A stretch of 37,648 nucleotides of DNA from Elusimicrobiota bacterium (GCA_031287735.1 JAITSO010000045.1:1-37648); one strand, 5' to 3'; positions 25,312 to 33,481 are shown, numbered from the stretch's first letter. Made by a program: numbers and translations. Notes: generated from the sequence alone by a model not told the origin.

Positions 25312-25381
25312 TATGCACACTCTATAGACTCGTATATTCTACCACAAATAATTAGAAATATGAAATTTAGCGGTGTGCATA
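25312..25381. repeat. 9-bp inverted repeat flanking divergent promoter region
   Basis: TATGCACAC (25312-25320) and its exact inverse GTGTGCATA (25373-25381) are separated by 52 bases and bracket the promoter of the hydrolase-xer unit. Could be a regulator site or long-range hairpin, or chance. Confidence 0.4.
25336..25364 (-). promoter_or_regulatory. Promoter for hydrolase-xer unit
   Basis: On the minus strand TTCATA (25364-25359), 17-base spacer, then TAGAAT (25341-25336) preceded by TGG, an extended -10. Start expected near 25329, about 43 bases before the ATG. Confidence 0.5.
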
Positions 25382-25438
25382 AATTAAAAAATGTATGTTC
25401 TGATTAGAAATTAGAAGTGTTGATTTTGTTGTGTAGGT

Positions 25439-25467
25439 TTTACAAAACAGATGTTTTTGTGTAGAAT
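25439..25467 (+). promoter_or_regulatory. Promoter for ndk
   Basis: TTTACA (25439-25444) and TAGAAT (25462-25467) are separated by 17 bases. Start expected near 25474, a leader of about 39 bases before the ndk ATG. Confidence 0.6.
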
Positions 25468-25512
25468 CAGACGCAGTATCAATAAATAGAAACCTTACTT
25501 GAAGGAGGACAA

Positions 25513-26040
25513 ATGCCAGTAGAGCAGCTTTTAATTTTAATTAAACCCGATGGGATTAAAAAATCTCTTACGGGTAACATTCTAACGAAACTTTCCGAAG
25601 CAAGGATGGTTATTGTCGCTGCAAAAGTAGTAAAAGTAAGTGAGGAATTAGCTAGAAATCATTATTGTCAACTCAGCAGTAAACCTTTTTTTAAAGAACT
25701 TGTAGATTATATACAGGGAAAAATTTATGGTGAACCATGGGATAGGGTTTTGGCTTTTGTTTACCAGGGAGAAGATGCTATTTCAAGAATGCGAAAAATT
25801 GCAGGTGCAACCAACCCGGAAGAAGCTGACCCTGTTTCCATAAGGGGAGCTTACGGTAGAATAACCACTAAAGGTGTTTATGAAAATGTTGTTCATTGTT
25901 CTTCAGAAGCTTCTGAGTCGGAAAGAGAAATAAAGCTTTGGTTTAAACCTGATGAAATTGTTAAACTAATGTATCCGACAAAGAAAATATTTTTGGAAAA
26001 AGAGGAACGTGTGGTTTGGGATGACCGAGTTGTTCGATGA
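25513..26040 (+). CDS. ndk: Nucleoside diphosphate kinase, extended form
   Basis: Ndk moves the terminal phosphate of ATP to other NDPs through a phospho-histidine. The 175-residue protein is longer than the usual 135-145. The active-site histidine is His128 in ENVVHCSSEAS (usually NxxHGSDS), Lys11 is in LIKPDGI, and GATNPEEADPVSIRGAYG is the conserved substrate loop. Two features explain the extra length: an insertion of roughly 8 residues (YIQGKIYGEPWDR region, about 66-78) and a C-terminal extension past the normal end (from about 155). A strong AAGGAGGA site lies 4-5 bases before the ATG. It has its own promoter and a probable terminator. Confidence 0.93.
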   Translation: MPVEQLLILIKPDGIKKSLTGNILTKLSEARMVIVAAKVVKVSEELARNHYCQLSSKPFFKELVDYIQGKIYGEPWDRVLAFVYQGEDAISRMRKIAGATNPEEADPVSIRGAYGRITTKGVYENVVHCSSEASESEREIKLWFKPDEIVKLMYPTKKIFLEKEERVVWDDRVVR

Positions 26041-26064
26041 ACTGACACGTCTAATAATCATTGC

Positions 26065-26100
26065 GACAGTTTGTTGTTACGTGTAACTGCTGTCTTTTAT
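26065..26100 (+). terminator. Probable terminator after ndk
   Basis: GACAG (26065-26069) pairs with CTGTC (26090-26094), with an inner GTTAC/GTAAC stem, followed by TTTTAT. It lies 25 bases after the ndk stop. The internal loop makes it only moderately convincing. Confidence 0.45.
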
Positions 26101-26154
26101 AAAACTGGCTTTTTGATGCAGTGAAACGCGTTTAGGTTTGAACCACGAGGGAAA

Positions 26155-26505
26155 ATGGAAATTGGCGTTGATATTGAAGAAGTTAGACGTTTTAATAAGT
26201 GGGTTGCTAACGAAAAATACCTTTGTAAAATTTTTTCAAAAGAAGAAATAAGATATTCCACTGATAGAAGGATGGCAGCACAACATTTAGCTGTTCGTTT
26301 TGCAGCAAAAGAAGCTGTGTGGAAGATGCTGAATTCTAAAACCAGTGAACTTTTAATTGCAGATATTGCTATAGTAAATGAGGAAAACGGCAAACCTCAA
26401 GTTTATATAAAAAACAAAAAACAAAGCAATATAAAAATTTCTCTTTCCCACACAAAAAAATATGCTGTTGCTGTAGCGATAAGTGACGGCGACATTTGCG
26501 TTTAG
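26155..26505 (+). CDS. acpS: Holo-[acyl-carrier-protein] synthase
   Basis: AcpS moves 4'-phosphopantetheine from CoA to the serine of acyl carrier protein. At 116 residues it has the usual size. The Mg-binding residues are Asp6 in IGVDIEEV and Glu53 in RFAAKEAVWK, with ISLSHTKKYAVAVA near the C-terminus, all family signatures. GAGGG lies about 5 bases before the ATG. It is a functional partner of coaD at 1479, which supplies CoA. Confidence 0.93.
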   Translation: MEIGVDIEEVRRFNKWVANEKYLCKIFSKEEIRYSTDRRMAAQHLAVRFAAKEAVWKMLNSKTSELLIADIAIVNEENGKPQVYIKNKKQSNIKISLSHTKKYAVAVAISDGDICV

Positions 26506-26574
26506 TTTGTAATCGAAGGTATTTGACAAACTATCAACGTAGACAAAATCATTTTTGAATGGAAGGAAAATCAA

Positions 26575-27405
26575 TTGAAATTATTTAATACAAGTTACGA
26601 TAGCCAAGGGTTTAAGCAAAATGTTCCCACTTTTCGTTTTTGTGTTTTGGTTGCCATTATTGTTGTGTTCATTTTGGTACTTGCAGATTCGTTTTACACG
26701 GTTTCTATTGGTGAAATTGGTGTTGCGTTAAATAAACTAAATGGAAAAACGAGCAGTCAAAAAACAGGTTATCACTTTAAGATTCCTTTTGTGGAATCCA
26801 TTTGGAAATATGATGTTAGAACTTCTCTTTTAAAGATTAGAAATACTGGTGCATCGGTGGATTTGCAGGAGGTTTCTTTTGAGTTAGGTATAAACTATAG
26901 ACCCGTTTATGACAAAGTGGATGTTTTGCACAAAACAATAGGTCCCAACTATGTAAACATTATTCTTATTCCGGCTGTTCATGAATGTAGCAAGTCAATC
27001 ATGGCACGTTTTCCTGTTGAACAAATAATTGCTAGACGTGAAGAGGTAAGACAGCTCATGGAGGAGAAGTTGAAAACAGTGTTATCAGCACATAATTTAA
27101 TTGTAGAATCAGTAAATATTGAGGATGTGGATTTTTCGGTAGAATTTGTGAAGAAAGTTGAGGAAAAACAACTAGCAGAACAAAATATTATTGTACAAAG
27201 AAACAACAAACTGGCGGCTGAAGAAAATGCCAAACAAACAAAAATTTTAGCAGATGCTGAAGCATATAAAAATGAAAAACTACGAGATTCTACTTCTCAT
27301 ACAGTAGTGAGCCTTGAATGGATAAGGAAATGGGATGGTCGTCTTCCGCAAACGGTACTTGGTAAAGATGCCAATGTTTTATTAAGTATTAAGGATAAGG
27401 ATTAA
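26575..27405 (+). CDS. SPFH/prohibitin family membrane protein
   Basis: A 276-residue protein with one N-terminal membrane helix (about 22-42) and an SPFH domain: SIGEIGVALNKLNGK, GYHFKIPFVESIWKYDVRT and FELGINYRP are typical of bacterial prohibitins. A coiled-coil (about 185-245, VEEKQLAEQNIIVQRNNKLA) follows. Such proteins form ring-like scaffolds and bind membrane proteases, commonly FtsH; that partner is inference here. The start is TTG 26575, with GGAAGGA 7 bases before it. Confidence 0.87.
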   Translation: MKLFNTSYDSQGFKQNVPTFRFCVLVAIIVVFILVLADSFYTVSIGEIGVALNKLNGKTSSQKTGYHFKIPFVESIWKYDVRTSLLKIRNTGASVDLQEVSFELGINYRPVYDKVDVLHKTIGPNYVNIILIPAVHECSKSIMARFPVEQIIARREEVRQLMEEKLKTVLSAHNLIVESVNIEDVDFSVEFVKKVEEKQLAEQNIIVQRNNKLAAEENAKQTKILADAEAYKNEKLRDSTSHTVVSLEWIRKWDGRLPQTVLGKDANVLLSIKDKD

Positions 27406-27532
27406 AATTTATTATCAATCTTATCAAACTTAACTAACTGTAAACTGCAAAAAAATAAATTAAGTAGCATATTGTTTTTGGCTGCAGAGCGGATATGTGT
27501 AATCTTATTAGAGCTATAGAAGTTATAGTCTT

Positions 27533-27949
27533 ATGAAAATTAAAAGAGTTGCAATAGTGGAAGTCGTTTTGGCTCTGGCGATAATCGTTTTTACAGTTTG
27601 TTTGCTGAGGATGCGTTTTGCCCGACGTATAGATGCTGCTAAAGAGATAGCAAATGTAAAATCACTCGCGTCTTTGCGGAATGCTATTGCATGCTATTAC
27701 ATTGGGAATAGTTATTCGTATCCTACAGAAAACATATCAAAAGAAATTGTAGAAAAGGGATATATCGCGAGAATTCCGTATGTTTACATTCATGAAAAAC
27801 CTAAACAAAACAAGATAGTAGTTTCTGATTTTAACGAGCATTTAGATGAAGGTTGGGGATATCAAATTTACGACAATGAATCTGAAACAGGAAGGAAAAA
27901 AGGTGAAATTTGGATAAACGCCTCCGATAAAAATCTAAGCGTTTTGTAG
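27533..27949 (+). CDS. Type IV pilin-like (pseudopilin) protein with atypical leader
   Basis: A 138-residue protein with the N-terminal layout of type IV pilins: a few basic residues (MKIKR), then VAIVEVVLALAIIVFTV with Glu in the +5 position, a long hydrophobic helix, and a helix continuing into KEIANVKSLASLRNAIACYY. The C-terminal GWGYQIYDNES and GEIWINASD match Elusimicrobiota and type II secretion pseudopilin endings. The residue before the mature end is Arg, where prepilin peptidase sites need Gly, and +1 is Val where Phe or Met is usual. No Shine-Dalgarno is obvious. It may be processed differently or be membrane-anchored without processing. Confidence 0.72.
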   Translation: MKIKRVAIVEVVLALAIIVFTVCLLRMRFARRIDAAKEIANVKSLASLRNAIACYYIGNSYSYPTENISKEIVEKGYIARIPYVYIHEKPKQNKIVVSDFNEHLDEGWGYQIYDNESETGRKKGEIWINASDKNLSVL

Positions 27950-27961
27950 ATGTCATAATTT

Positions 27962-27991
27962 AAAAAAAGCCAATGTGGTTTTTGCCTGGCT
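27962..27991 (-). terminator. Terminator-like hairpin facing the minus strand
   Basis: AGCCA (27968-27972) and TGGCT (27987-27991) pair, and on the minus strand the stem is followed by seven T (27968-27962). The surrounding genes are all on the plus strand, so it would stop antisense transcripts. Confidence 0.35.
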
Positions 27992-28078
27992 AAATTGAGA
28001 TGATAAAAGAAACGTGCAAACGTAAGAATATATTTTAGTTGTAAAAGAGTACACTGTTTGTGATTTTGAGGTAGAACA

Positions 28079-28615
28079 ATGAATGTTCAAAGATACGTTG
28101 TGTCAGACTTGGTTTCAAATACGAAAGTTTTGAGAAGTGGAGAAAGGTTGTTGCTTTCGGGAACAGTTTATACGGCAAGAGATGCAGCACATAAAAGAAT
28201 TGTAGAGTTAATTAAAGAAAAAAAAGAATTGCCATTTTTATTGAAAGATTCTTGTGTTTATTATTGTGGTCCCTCTGCTGTAAAACATAGTTCTTACGTA
28301 GTTGTTTGTGGACCAACAACTTCATATAGAATGGATGTTTTTGCAGAAATGTTTTTAGAAAAAGGTGCGAAAATTTTTATAGGTAAAGGTCGGCGTAGCG
28401 ATACTGTTAAAAATTGTATAAAAAAACATGAAGCACTTTATCTTGTAGCGACTGGTGGAATTGCTGCTCTGCTATCAAAAACAGTTCAGGAATGCGAGTT
28501 AGTTGGCTTTGATGATTTGGGACCTGAAGCAGTTTATAAACTCGTAGTTAAAGATATGCCGTTAACGGTAGCGATAGATGCAGACGGCAACGATATTTTT
28601 TGCAGAAAAAATTAG
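28079..28615 (+). CDS. Class I fumarate hydratase, beta subunit (FumA C-terminal domain type)
   Basis: A 178-residue protein matching the beta domain of Fe-S class I fumarases and L(+)-tartrate dehydratase: LLLSGTVYTARDAAHKRI, YYCGPSA, CGPTTSYRMDVF, IGKGRRSD, LVATGGIAALLSK, DDLGPEAVYKLVVKDMP and VAIDADGNDI. It works only with the alpha subunit, which holds the 4Fe-4S cluster and is normally just upstream. Here a pilin-like gene lies upstream instead, so the alpha subunit must be elsewhere or lost. GAGG sits 7 bases before the ATG, and the nuclease gene follows after 14 bases. Fumarase versus tartrate dehydratase cannot be settled from this subunit. Confidence 0.9.
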   Translation: MNVQRYVVSDLVSNTKVLRSGERLLLSGTVYTARDAAHKRIVELIKEKKELPFLLKDSCVYYCGPSAVKHSSYVVVCGPTTSYRMDVFAEMFLEKGAKIFIGKGRRSDTVKNCIKKHEALYLVATGGIAALLSKTVQECELVGFDDLGPEAVYKLVVKDMPLTVAIDADGNDIFCRKN

Positions 28616-28629
28616 CTTAAGGAAAACAA

Positions 28630-29505
28630 ATGTCTACAATAAAACGTTTTGATTTCACGAGTGTGCTGGGTTGGTCTGTGTCGCGCTATGATAGATTTTT
28701 GAATTGTAAAAGACAGTATTTTTATGATTATTATTCTAAATTTGAAAAGGAAATACCGTACGAGAAAATAAATTTTTTGAAGAGTTTAACTTCTAAAGTT
28801 TTAGAGAGCGGTAATATTGTTCATGATGCAATAAGAGACGTGTTGGAAAGACTTAAAAAAAGTTCAAAACCTATAAATAAAGATAAACTGTTTAAATACG
28901 TTTTCACCATGACGGAAAACTACTGCAAATCTAAATTTTTTTTTGAAAGCTACTATAAAAAAGAAGTTGTTATGGTGCCTGAAATTTTTGATAAAGTTAA
29001 GGTTTGTATTGAAGAATTTATTAGCAGCCAAACTTTTGATTGGATTTTAAATAAAGCTATTGACCAAAGATCGGAGTGGATTATTGAGCCCGAAGGTTTT
29101 GGAGAGACAAGAATTGGCAGCTTGAAGGCTTACTGCAAGGTAGATTTTTTATTTCCTATAGACAATAAAGTTTACATCTTTGATTGGAAAACTGGGAAAC
29201 CAAACGAAAAAAAACATTCAAAGCAGCTTACAGGATATTCGCTTTGGGCAGGTTATCATTTCAATAAATTCGCTTGTGATATTTCGGCTGCTGTTGTGTA
29301 CCTTTTCCCAAAATATAATGTGAAGAAAATAAATATAGCTGAAGAAGATATTAAAAAGTTTGAGCAAACAGTAGAAAAAGAAAGTAATGAAATGTACGGA
29401 TATCTTTTAGATGTGGAAAGTAATATTCCAAAAGACAAGAAAGAATTTCCAATCAACAAAAACAAGCTTTGTGATTATTGTAACTATCAAGAGCTTTGTA
29501 AATAA
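28630..29505 (+). CDS. PD-(D/E)XK nuclease of RecB/AddB/Cas4 type with Fe-S cysteines
   Basis: A 291-residue stand-alone nuclease. The RecB-family motifs are all visible: His65 in GNIVHDAI, Asp172 in KVDFLF, Asp185-x-Lys187 in FDWKTGK and Gln199-xxx-Tyr203 in KQLTGYSLW. Four cysteines (Cys26 in FLNCKRQY, and Cys281-x2-Cys284-x5-Cys290) match the iron-staple arrangement that clamps a 4Fe-4S cluster in AddB, Dna2 and Cas4. It should be an exonuclease or flap nuclease on single-stranded DNA. No helicase, cas or addAB gene is near, so it is neither obviously Cas4 nor part of AddAB. AAGGAAAA lies just before the ATG; it begins 14 bases after the fumarase beta gene. Confidence 0.88.
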   Translation: MSTIKRFDFTSVLGWSVSRYDRFLNCKRQYFYDYYSKFEKEIPYEKINFLKSLTSKVLESGNIVHDAIRDVLERLKKSSKPINKDKLFKYVFTMTENYCKSKFFFESYYKKEVVMVPEIFDKVKVCIEEFISSQTFDWILNKAIDQRSEWIIEPEGFGETRIGSLKAYCKVDFLFPIDNKVYIFDWKTGKPNEKKHSKQLTGYSLWAGYHFNKFACDISAAVVYLFPKYNVKKINIAEEDIKKFEQTVEKESNEMYGYLLDVESNIPKDKKEFPINKNKLCDYCNYQELCK

Positions 29506-29611
29506 AAGTGCAAAATATTTGATTAGTCTATTTTAAAATGGATAGGTTTTTGCAATAAAAAATACTGTTGTGCTGTTTTGTGTGGTTTGTATGGCAGTTA
29601 GCTTCGACTGT

Positions 29612-29899
29612 TTACTCACTTTTATTTACTTTGAATCTGTATTCTATTTCTCCATTTAGCACAAACTCTAATTCTTCTCGTACGCTTTTCTCAAAAACAT
29701 CAGGGTCGGTTTTTATGTCGTTAAGTTTTTTCTTGTAAATCTCATTTTGCTGTTTCGCGATTTCTATGTTTTTCTTTAACTTAATTTGAGTAATATAATT
29801 AAATACACTTATTCTTATACTTTTAACAGGCAGAAGTATGGCAAGTACAGCTATGTATACAAAAGCTCTGTTTAATGGTATTTTATTCTTTTTTTTCAT
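29612..29899 (-). CDS. FtsB/DivIC-type septum formation initiator protein
   Basis: A 95-residue bitopic protein. It has a basic N-terminus (MKKKNKIPLNR), a membrane helix at about 12-30, a coiled coil at about 33-62 (KLKKNIEIAKQQNEIYKKKL) and the ending DPDVFEKSVREELEFVLNGE, which is the FtsB/DivIC signature. Such proteins link the divisome subunits FtsQ and FtsL. ATG 29899 is chosen because the homologous part begins there; a longer frame to 30016 runs into the upstream gene. It overlaps the lipoprotein gene by 17 bases, so it is translated in the tex unit. Confidence 0.83.
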   Translation of the reverse strand: MKKKNKIPLNRAFVYIAVLAILLPVKSIRISVFNYITQIKLKKNIEIAKQQNEIYKKKLNDIKTDPDVFEKSVREELEFVLNGEIEYRFKVNKSE

Positions 29900-30335
29900 T
29901 TTTGTTAGAAAAAGCTTCAAATAATTTATACGAAAACATTCTTGCAAGAACAGTATTGTTGGAAACTGCTTTGATGTTGACTCTGTTATCCATTTCTTCT
30001 GAAATAAACACGGCAATTTCTGTGGAGTCTAAACAGAAATCGAAAGTTTTAGAGAAATCAAAAGCAACTATATAACCTTTTCCAAAATTTTTATGCGTAA
30101 CTCTTGCTTTAACGTCATTTAACACGGAAAGCGTTTTTTCAAAAGCTTCTTTTTTAGAAAAAAGAAAATTCTTTTCAAACGCTACATTTTTTTCATTTTT
30201 AAACTTTTCAACAGAAAAACCTGCAAAACGACAGGGATAATCTAAAACGGAGCATGAAAACAAAAACAGTGCGGAAAATATCAAATAAAATTTCTTAAAC
30301 TTTAAAATGCAAAGATTATTTTCCAACAATTTCAA
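29883..30335 (-). CDS. Small lipoprotein of unknown function
   Basis: A protein of about 150 residues with a lipoprotein signal: hydrophobic YLIFSALFLFSC with lipobox LFSC and lipidated Cys28. The mature domain (about 120 residues) has alternating helix and strand, with KGYIVAFDF and TEIAVFISEE; it is loosely like small DUF3568-type lipoproteins but I am not sure of that. The start is TTG 30335 and overlaps the tex stop by 20 bases; a start slightly downstream is possible. It is translated between tex and the FtsB-like gene. Confidence 0.7.
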   Translation of the reverse strand: MKLLENNLCILKFKKFYLIFSALFLFSCSVLDYPCRFAGFSVEKFKNEKNVAFEKNFLFSKKEAFEKTLSVLNDVKARVTHKNFGKGYIVAFDFSKTFDFCLDSTEIAVFISEEMDNRVNIKAVSNNTVLARMFSYKLFEAFSNKNEKKE

Positions 30336-32469
30336 GACTTATCCTTTTCAACTCGTCGTCTATTTTTAAAACTTTTACTTTTAAAGTGTCGCCAACAGAA
30401 ACAACTTCATGTGGGTTTGCAACAAATTTTGAACTCAGTTTTGAAATATGCACAAGACCATCTTGATGAACACCTATATCGATAAATGCACCAAAATTAG
30501 TGACATTTGTAACCGTACCATTTAAAACCATATCTTCCTTCAAGTCTTCCAAACTGTTTATTTCAGTGCTAAATTCTGCCGTCGTAAAATCTTTTCTAGG
30601 ATCAACCCCCGGTTTTTTTAGTTCTTGCAAAATATCGCTTAAAGTCAGAATACCAAATTGCTCTGTAGTATATTTTATAGGTTCTATTTGTTTAACTAAA
30701 TTTTCATTTCCAATTAAACCACTTACATTAACGGACAAATCTTTTGCCATTTGTTCGACAATAGAATAACTTTCAGGATGAACTGCAGAATTGTCAAGTG
30801 GGTTGGTCCCTTCTGGTATTCTTAAAAAACCGGCGCATTGAACAAAAGTTTTATCTCCTAAAAGAGGTACATTTAAAAGTTCTTTTTTATCTTTAAAAGA
30901 ACCATTTTTCACTCTATAATCCACAATACTTTTGGCGGCGGTTTTTCCTATACCGGAAATGTAAGATAAAAGTTCACAAGAAGCAGAATTTAAGTTTGCA
31001 CCTACAAAGTTTACGGCTGACTCTACTGTAGCATCGAGCTGTTTTTTTAATTGGGTTTGATTTACATCGTGTTGGTACTGACCTACTCCTATGGATTTAG
31101 GCTCTATTTTTACAAGTTCAGATAATGGATCTTGTAGCCGTCGGGCAATACTTATCGCTCCTCGTACCGTTACATCTAAATTTGGAAATTCTTGACTTGC
31201 TAAAGGCGAGGCTGAATACACAGATGCTCCAGCTTCACTTACAGTGACAACTTTTGTGGTTAAGTTATTGTTTTTTAAAACTTTATTGACAAAAGCAATA
31301 GTTTCCTTTGAGGCAGTACCGTTTCCTATGGCAATAAGTTCAACATAATATTCTCCTATTAAATCAACTAGCACTTCTTCGGCTTCTTTTATATTCATAA
31401 CCGGTTGATGAGGAAAAATTGCTTGATATTCTTTAAAAATTCCATTTTCGTTTATAACAGCAACTTTACATCCGGTTCTAAATCCAGGGTCTATTCCCAT
31501 AATAACTTTATGCCCGGCAGGTGCGGACAATAATAAATTTTTAGCATTTTGAGCAAAAACATTTATCGCTTCACTATCAGCTATATCCATTTTCGCTAAA
31601 AATATGTCTACTTGCAAAGACGGGTACAAATGTCTTTCGTAAGCGGTTTTTACGGCATTAAAAAGTTCCGGATAAAAAAGAGAACGGTTGTTTATGGAGA
31701 CTCTTGAAAGAATTAATTCAACCGCTTGATCGTCTTGTGTAATTATTTTCCATGTTAAAACACCTTCTTTTGCACCGCGTCTTATGGCAAGAAGCCTATG
31801 TCCTGGAACAGTTTTTAAACTTTCAGAATAATTGTAATAGATGTCATATTTGGTTTTTAAATTTTCTGCGGCTTTTACGGCTTTAGAACGAATGTTTCCA
31901 TTTGAAAGAATGAAGTTTCTTAGAAGACCCCTGATTTCTGCATTATCTGAAATTTGTTCAGCAACTATATCTATTGCACCTGATATAACTTTTTCAATTG
32001 TATCAATGCCTTTTTCAATATTTAAGTATTTTTCAAAAGCTACTTTGCGGTTTTCTTTCATAGAACGTTTTTGTTCCATAATTTCTATAGCTAAAGGTTC
32101 TAATCCAGCGGCTTTTGCAATAGTGGCTTTTGTTTGACGTTTTGGTTTGTAAGGCAGGTATATGTCTTCAAGCTTTGTTTTTTCTTTACACTCTTCTATT
32201 TTGGTTTTTAGTTCTTCTGTAAGTTTTTTTTGCTCTTTAATGCTTTCTACTATGGTTGCTTTTCTTGTTTCAAGTTCAATATAATATTGCAGTTTATCGG
32301 CGATATCTCTAATGTTTATTTCATTTAAATTTCCTGTCATTTCTTTTCTATATCTTGAAATGAAAGGTACGGTATTTCCCTCGCCAATTAGCATTACCGT
32401 ATTTTTCACCCCGTTTCGCTGTAAGTTCAAATCAGACATTATCCAATTTATAATTTTTTCTGCACTCAT
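30316..32469 (-). CDS. tex: Tex family RNA-binding protein
   Basis: A 717-residue protein, the common length for Tex, a conserved cytosolic factor linked to transcription and RNA metabolism. Layout: helical N-terminal domain with PFISRYRKEMTGNL and YLPYKPKRQTKATIA, YqgF/RuvC-like domain starting near 322 (GIDPGFRTGCKVAV), helix-hairpin-helix part (ISGIGKTAAKSIVDYR and a second repeat) at about 490-570, and an S1 RNA-binding domain in the last 75 residues (GTVTNVTNFGAFIDIGVHQD, HISKLSSKF). GAGG sits 5-6 bases before the ATG. It heads the unit with the lipoprotein and FtsB-like genes. Confidence 0.96.
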   Translation of the reverse strand: MSAEKIINWIMSDLNLQRNGVKNTVMLIGEGNTVPFISRYRKEMTGNLNEINIRDIADKLQYYIELETRKATIVESIKEQKKLTEELKTKIEECKEKTKLEDIYLPYKPKRQTKATIAKAAGLEPLAIEIMEQKRSMKENRKVAFEKYLNIEKGIDTIEKVISGAIDIVAEQISDNAEIRGLLRNFILSNGNIRSKAVKAAENLKTKYDIYYNYSESLKTVPGHRLLAIRRGAKEGVLTWKIITQDDQAVELILSRVSINNRSLFYPELFNAVKTAYERHLYPSLQVDIFLAKMDIADSEAINVFAQNAKNLLLSAPAGHKVIMGIDPGFRTGCKVAVINENGIFKEYQAIFPHQPVMNIKEAEEVLVDLIGEYYVELIAIGNGTASKETIAFVNKVLKNNNLTTKVVTVSEAGASVYSASPLASQEFPNLDVTVRGAISIARRLQDPLSELVKIEPKSIGVGQYQHDVNQTQLKKQLDATVESAVNFVGANLNSASCELLSYISGIGKTAAKSIVDYRVKNGSFKDKKELLNVPLLGDKTFVQCAGFLRIPEGTNPLDNSAVHPESYSIVEQMAKDLSVNVSGLIGNENLVKQIEPIKYTTEQFGILTLSDILQELKKPGVDPRKDFTTAEFSTEINSLEDLKEDMVLNGTVTNVTNFGAFIDIGVHQDGLVHISKLSSKFVANPHEVVSVGDTLKVKVLKIDDELKRISLEIVGK

Positions 32470-32555
32470 AAAAACCTCTTTTTGCTAGATTAGTTGGGTG
32501 GTTGTTTTCCAATAAAAACAAAAACTAAAATGCCAAAAGTTGCAACTGGAGCGTT

Positions 32556-33455
32556 TTACACTTGTAGTTTGTTTAATGCAACTTTTGCTTTTTTATGTTT
32601 TGGGTTAAGCCGCAAAGAATGTTCCCAAAATCTTGCGGCTTCGTACTCTCTACCCTGATTGTACAGAGCAAGTCCTTCCAAATATTTTTGTTCGGCAGCT
32701 GTTTTATCAACTGTTGTTTGCGGAGCGGCGTCTTTTTCAGTTTGATTGTTGAACGAATCGGATTTTACGAGATTTGAAAGTTCTGTGACAGATTTATTTA
32801 TATATTCTTTTGCACTATTTTTGTATTCAGCGATATCAGCTGAATAAGCATCATCAAAATTTATAAGCTTTTCCAATGTTTTTATGCAAGCCACATAATT
32901 TTGTGAGTTGTATTTTTCAATTCCCGATTTTAGAATTTTTTTTGCTCTAGCTGAAATGTCTGTCTCATTGCTATTTTTTGATTTTGGTTTTGAAAATCTT
33001 AAGTTTTGTTTGGATAAATTTATGTATTTTTGAGCTTCCTGCTTATCTTCTGTAAAATGGATATATTTGCTTAGTTCGTTTAATGCGGTAAGGTAGTCCC
33101 TGTCAAAGTAAGCGAGATAAGCTTTTGCGTAAGCTATTTCTTCAAAACTGTACTGATCGTCGTTTGCGGCTTTTAGCATTTTTGTTATGGTTTTTTTATA
33201 GATTTTAGCAGGTTCTTTAAAAGTAGGATATTGGTTGGATAAACTTAAGAGAATATCGCCAGCATAAAAGTATTTGTGATTAGAAATAAACTTCTTTGCT
33301 GTTTCAAATTCTGATTTTAATTCTTTCAATTTAACTTTATCCAAAGGTTGTGCTGCCTCATTTTCAGAAATTGCTTCTTGTGTAGAATAAACCCAATTGA
33401 CTGTACTTATTAAAAACAAGCACGTTAAACACGACAACCTAAACAAATTTTTCAT
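32556..33455 (-). CDS. Exported TPR-type protein
   Basis: A 299-residue protein with a signal peptide (about 1-24, ending NWVYSTQ) and helical repeats throughout. The last 45 residues contain a clear TPR, YLEGLALYNQGREYEAARFW followed by EHSLRLNPKHKKA. Central segments (AKKILKSGIEKYNSQNYVAC) look like more diverged TPRs, with a Lys/Asp-rich linker between. Likely periplasmic and perhaps tied to a pilus or gliding-type apparatus, as for other Elusimicrobiota TPR proteins; this is inference. AAAAGGG lies 8 bases before the ATG, under the extended -10 promoter at 33482. Confidence 0.78.
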   Translation of the reverse strand: MKNLFRLSCLTCLFLISTVNWVYSTQEAISENEAAQPLDKVKLKELKSEFETAKKFISNHKYFYAGDILLSLSNQYPTFKEPAKIYKKTITKMLKAANDDQYSFEEIAYAKAYLAYFDRDYLTALNELSKYIHFTEDKQEAQKYINLSKQNLRFSKPKSKNSNETDISARAKKILKSGIEKYNSQNYVACIKTLEKLINFDDAYSADIAEYKNSAKEYINKSVTELSNLVKSDSFNNQTEKDAAPQTTVDKTAAEQKYLEGLALYNQGREYEAARFWEHSLRLNPKHKKAKVALNKLQV

Positions 33456-33481
33456 ATCGCATACCCTTTTATGCTTTCATT

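Noticed and set aside
26523-26549. Promoter before the SPFH gene (TTGACA at 26523)
   Set aside because: The -35 box is perfect, but the only -10-like hexamers (CAAAAT, TAGACA) are poor or misspaced.
28630-29505. Cas4 call for the RecB-type nuclease
   Set aside because: Motifs and cysteines would fit, but it is longer than typical Cas4 and there is no cas gene or CRISPR array in the window.
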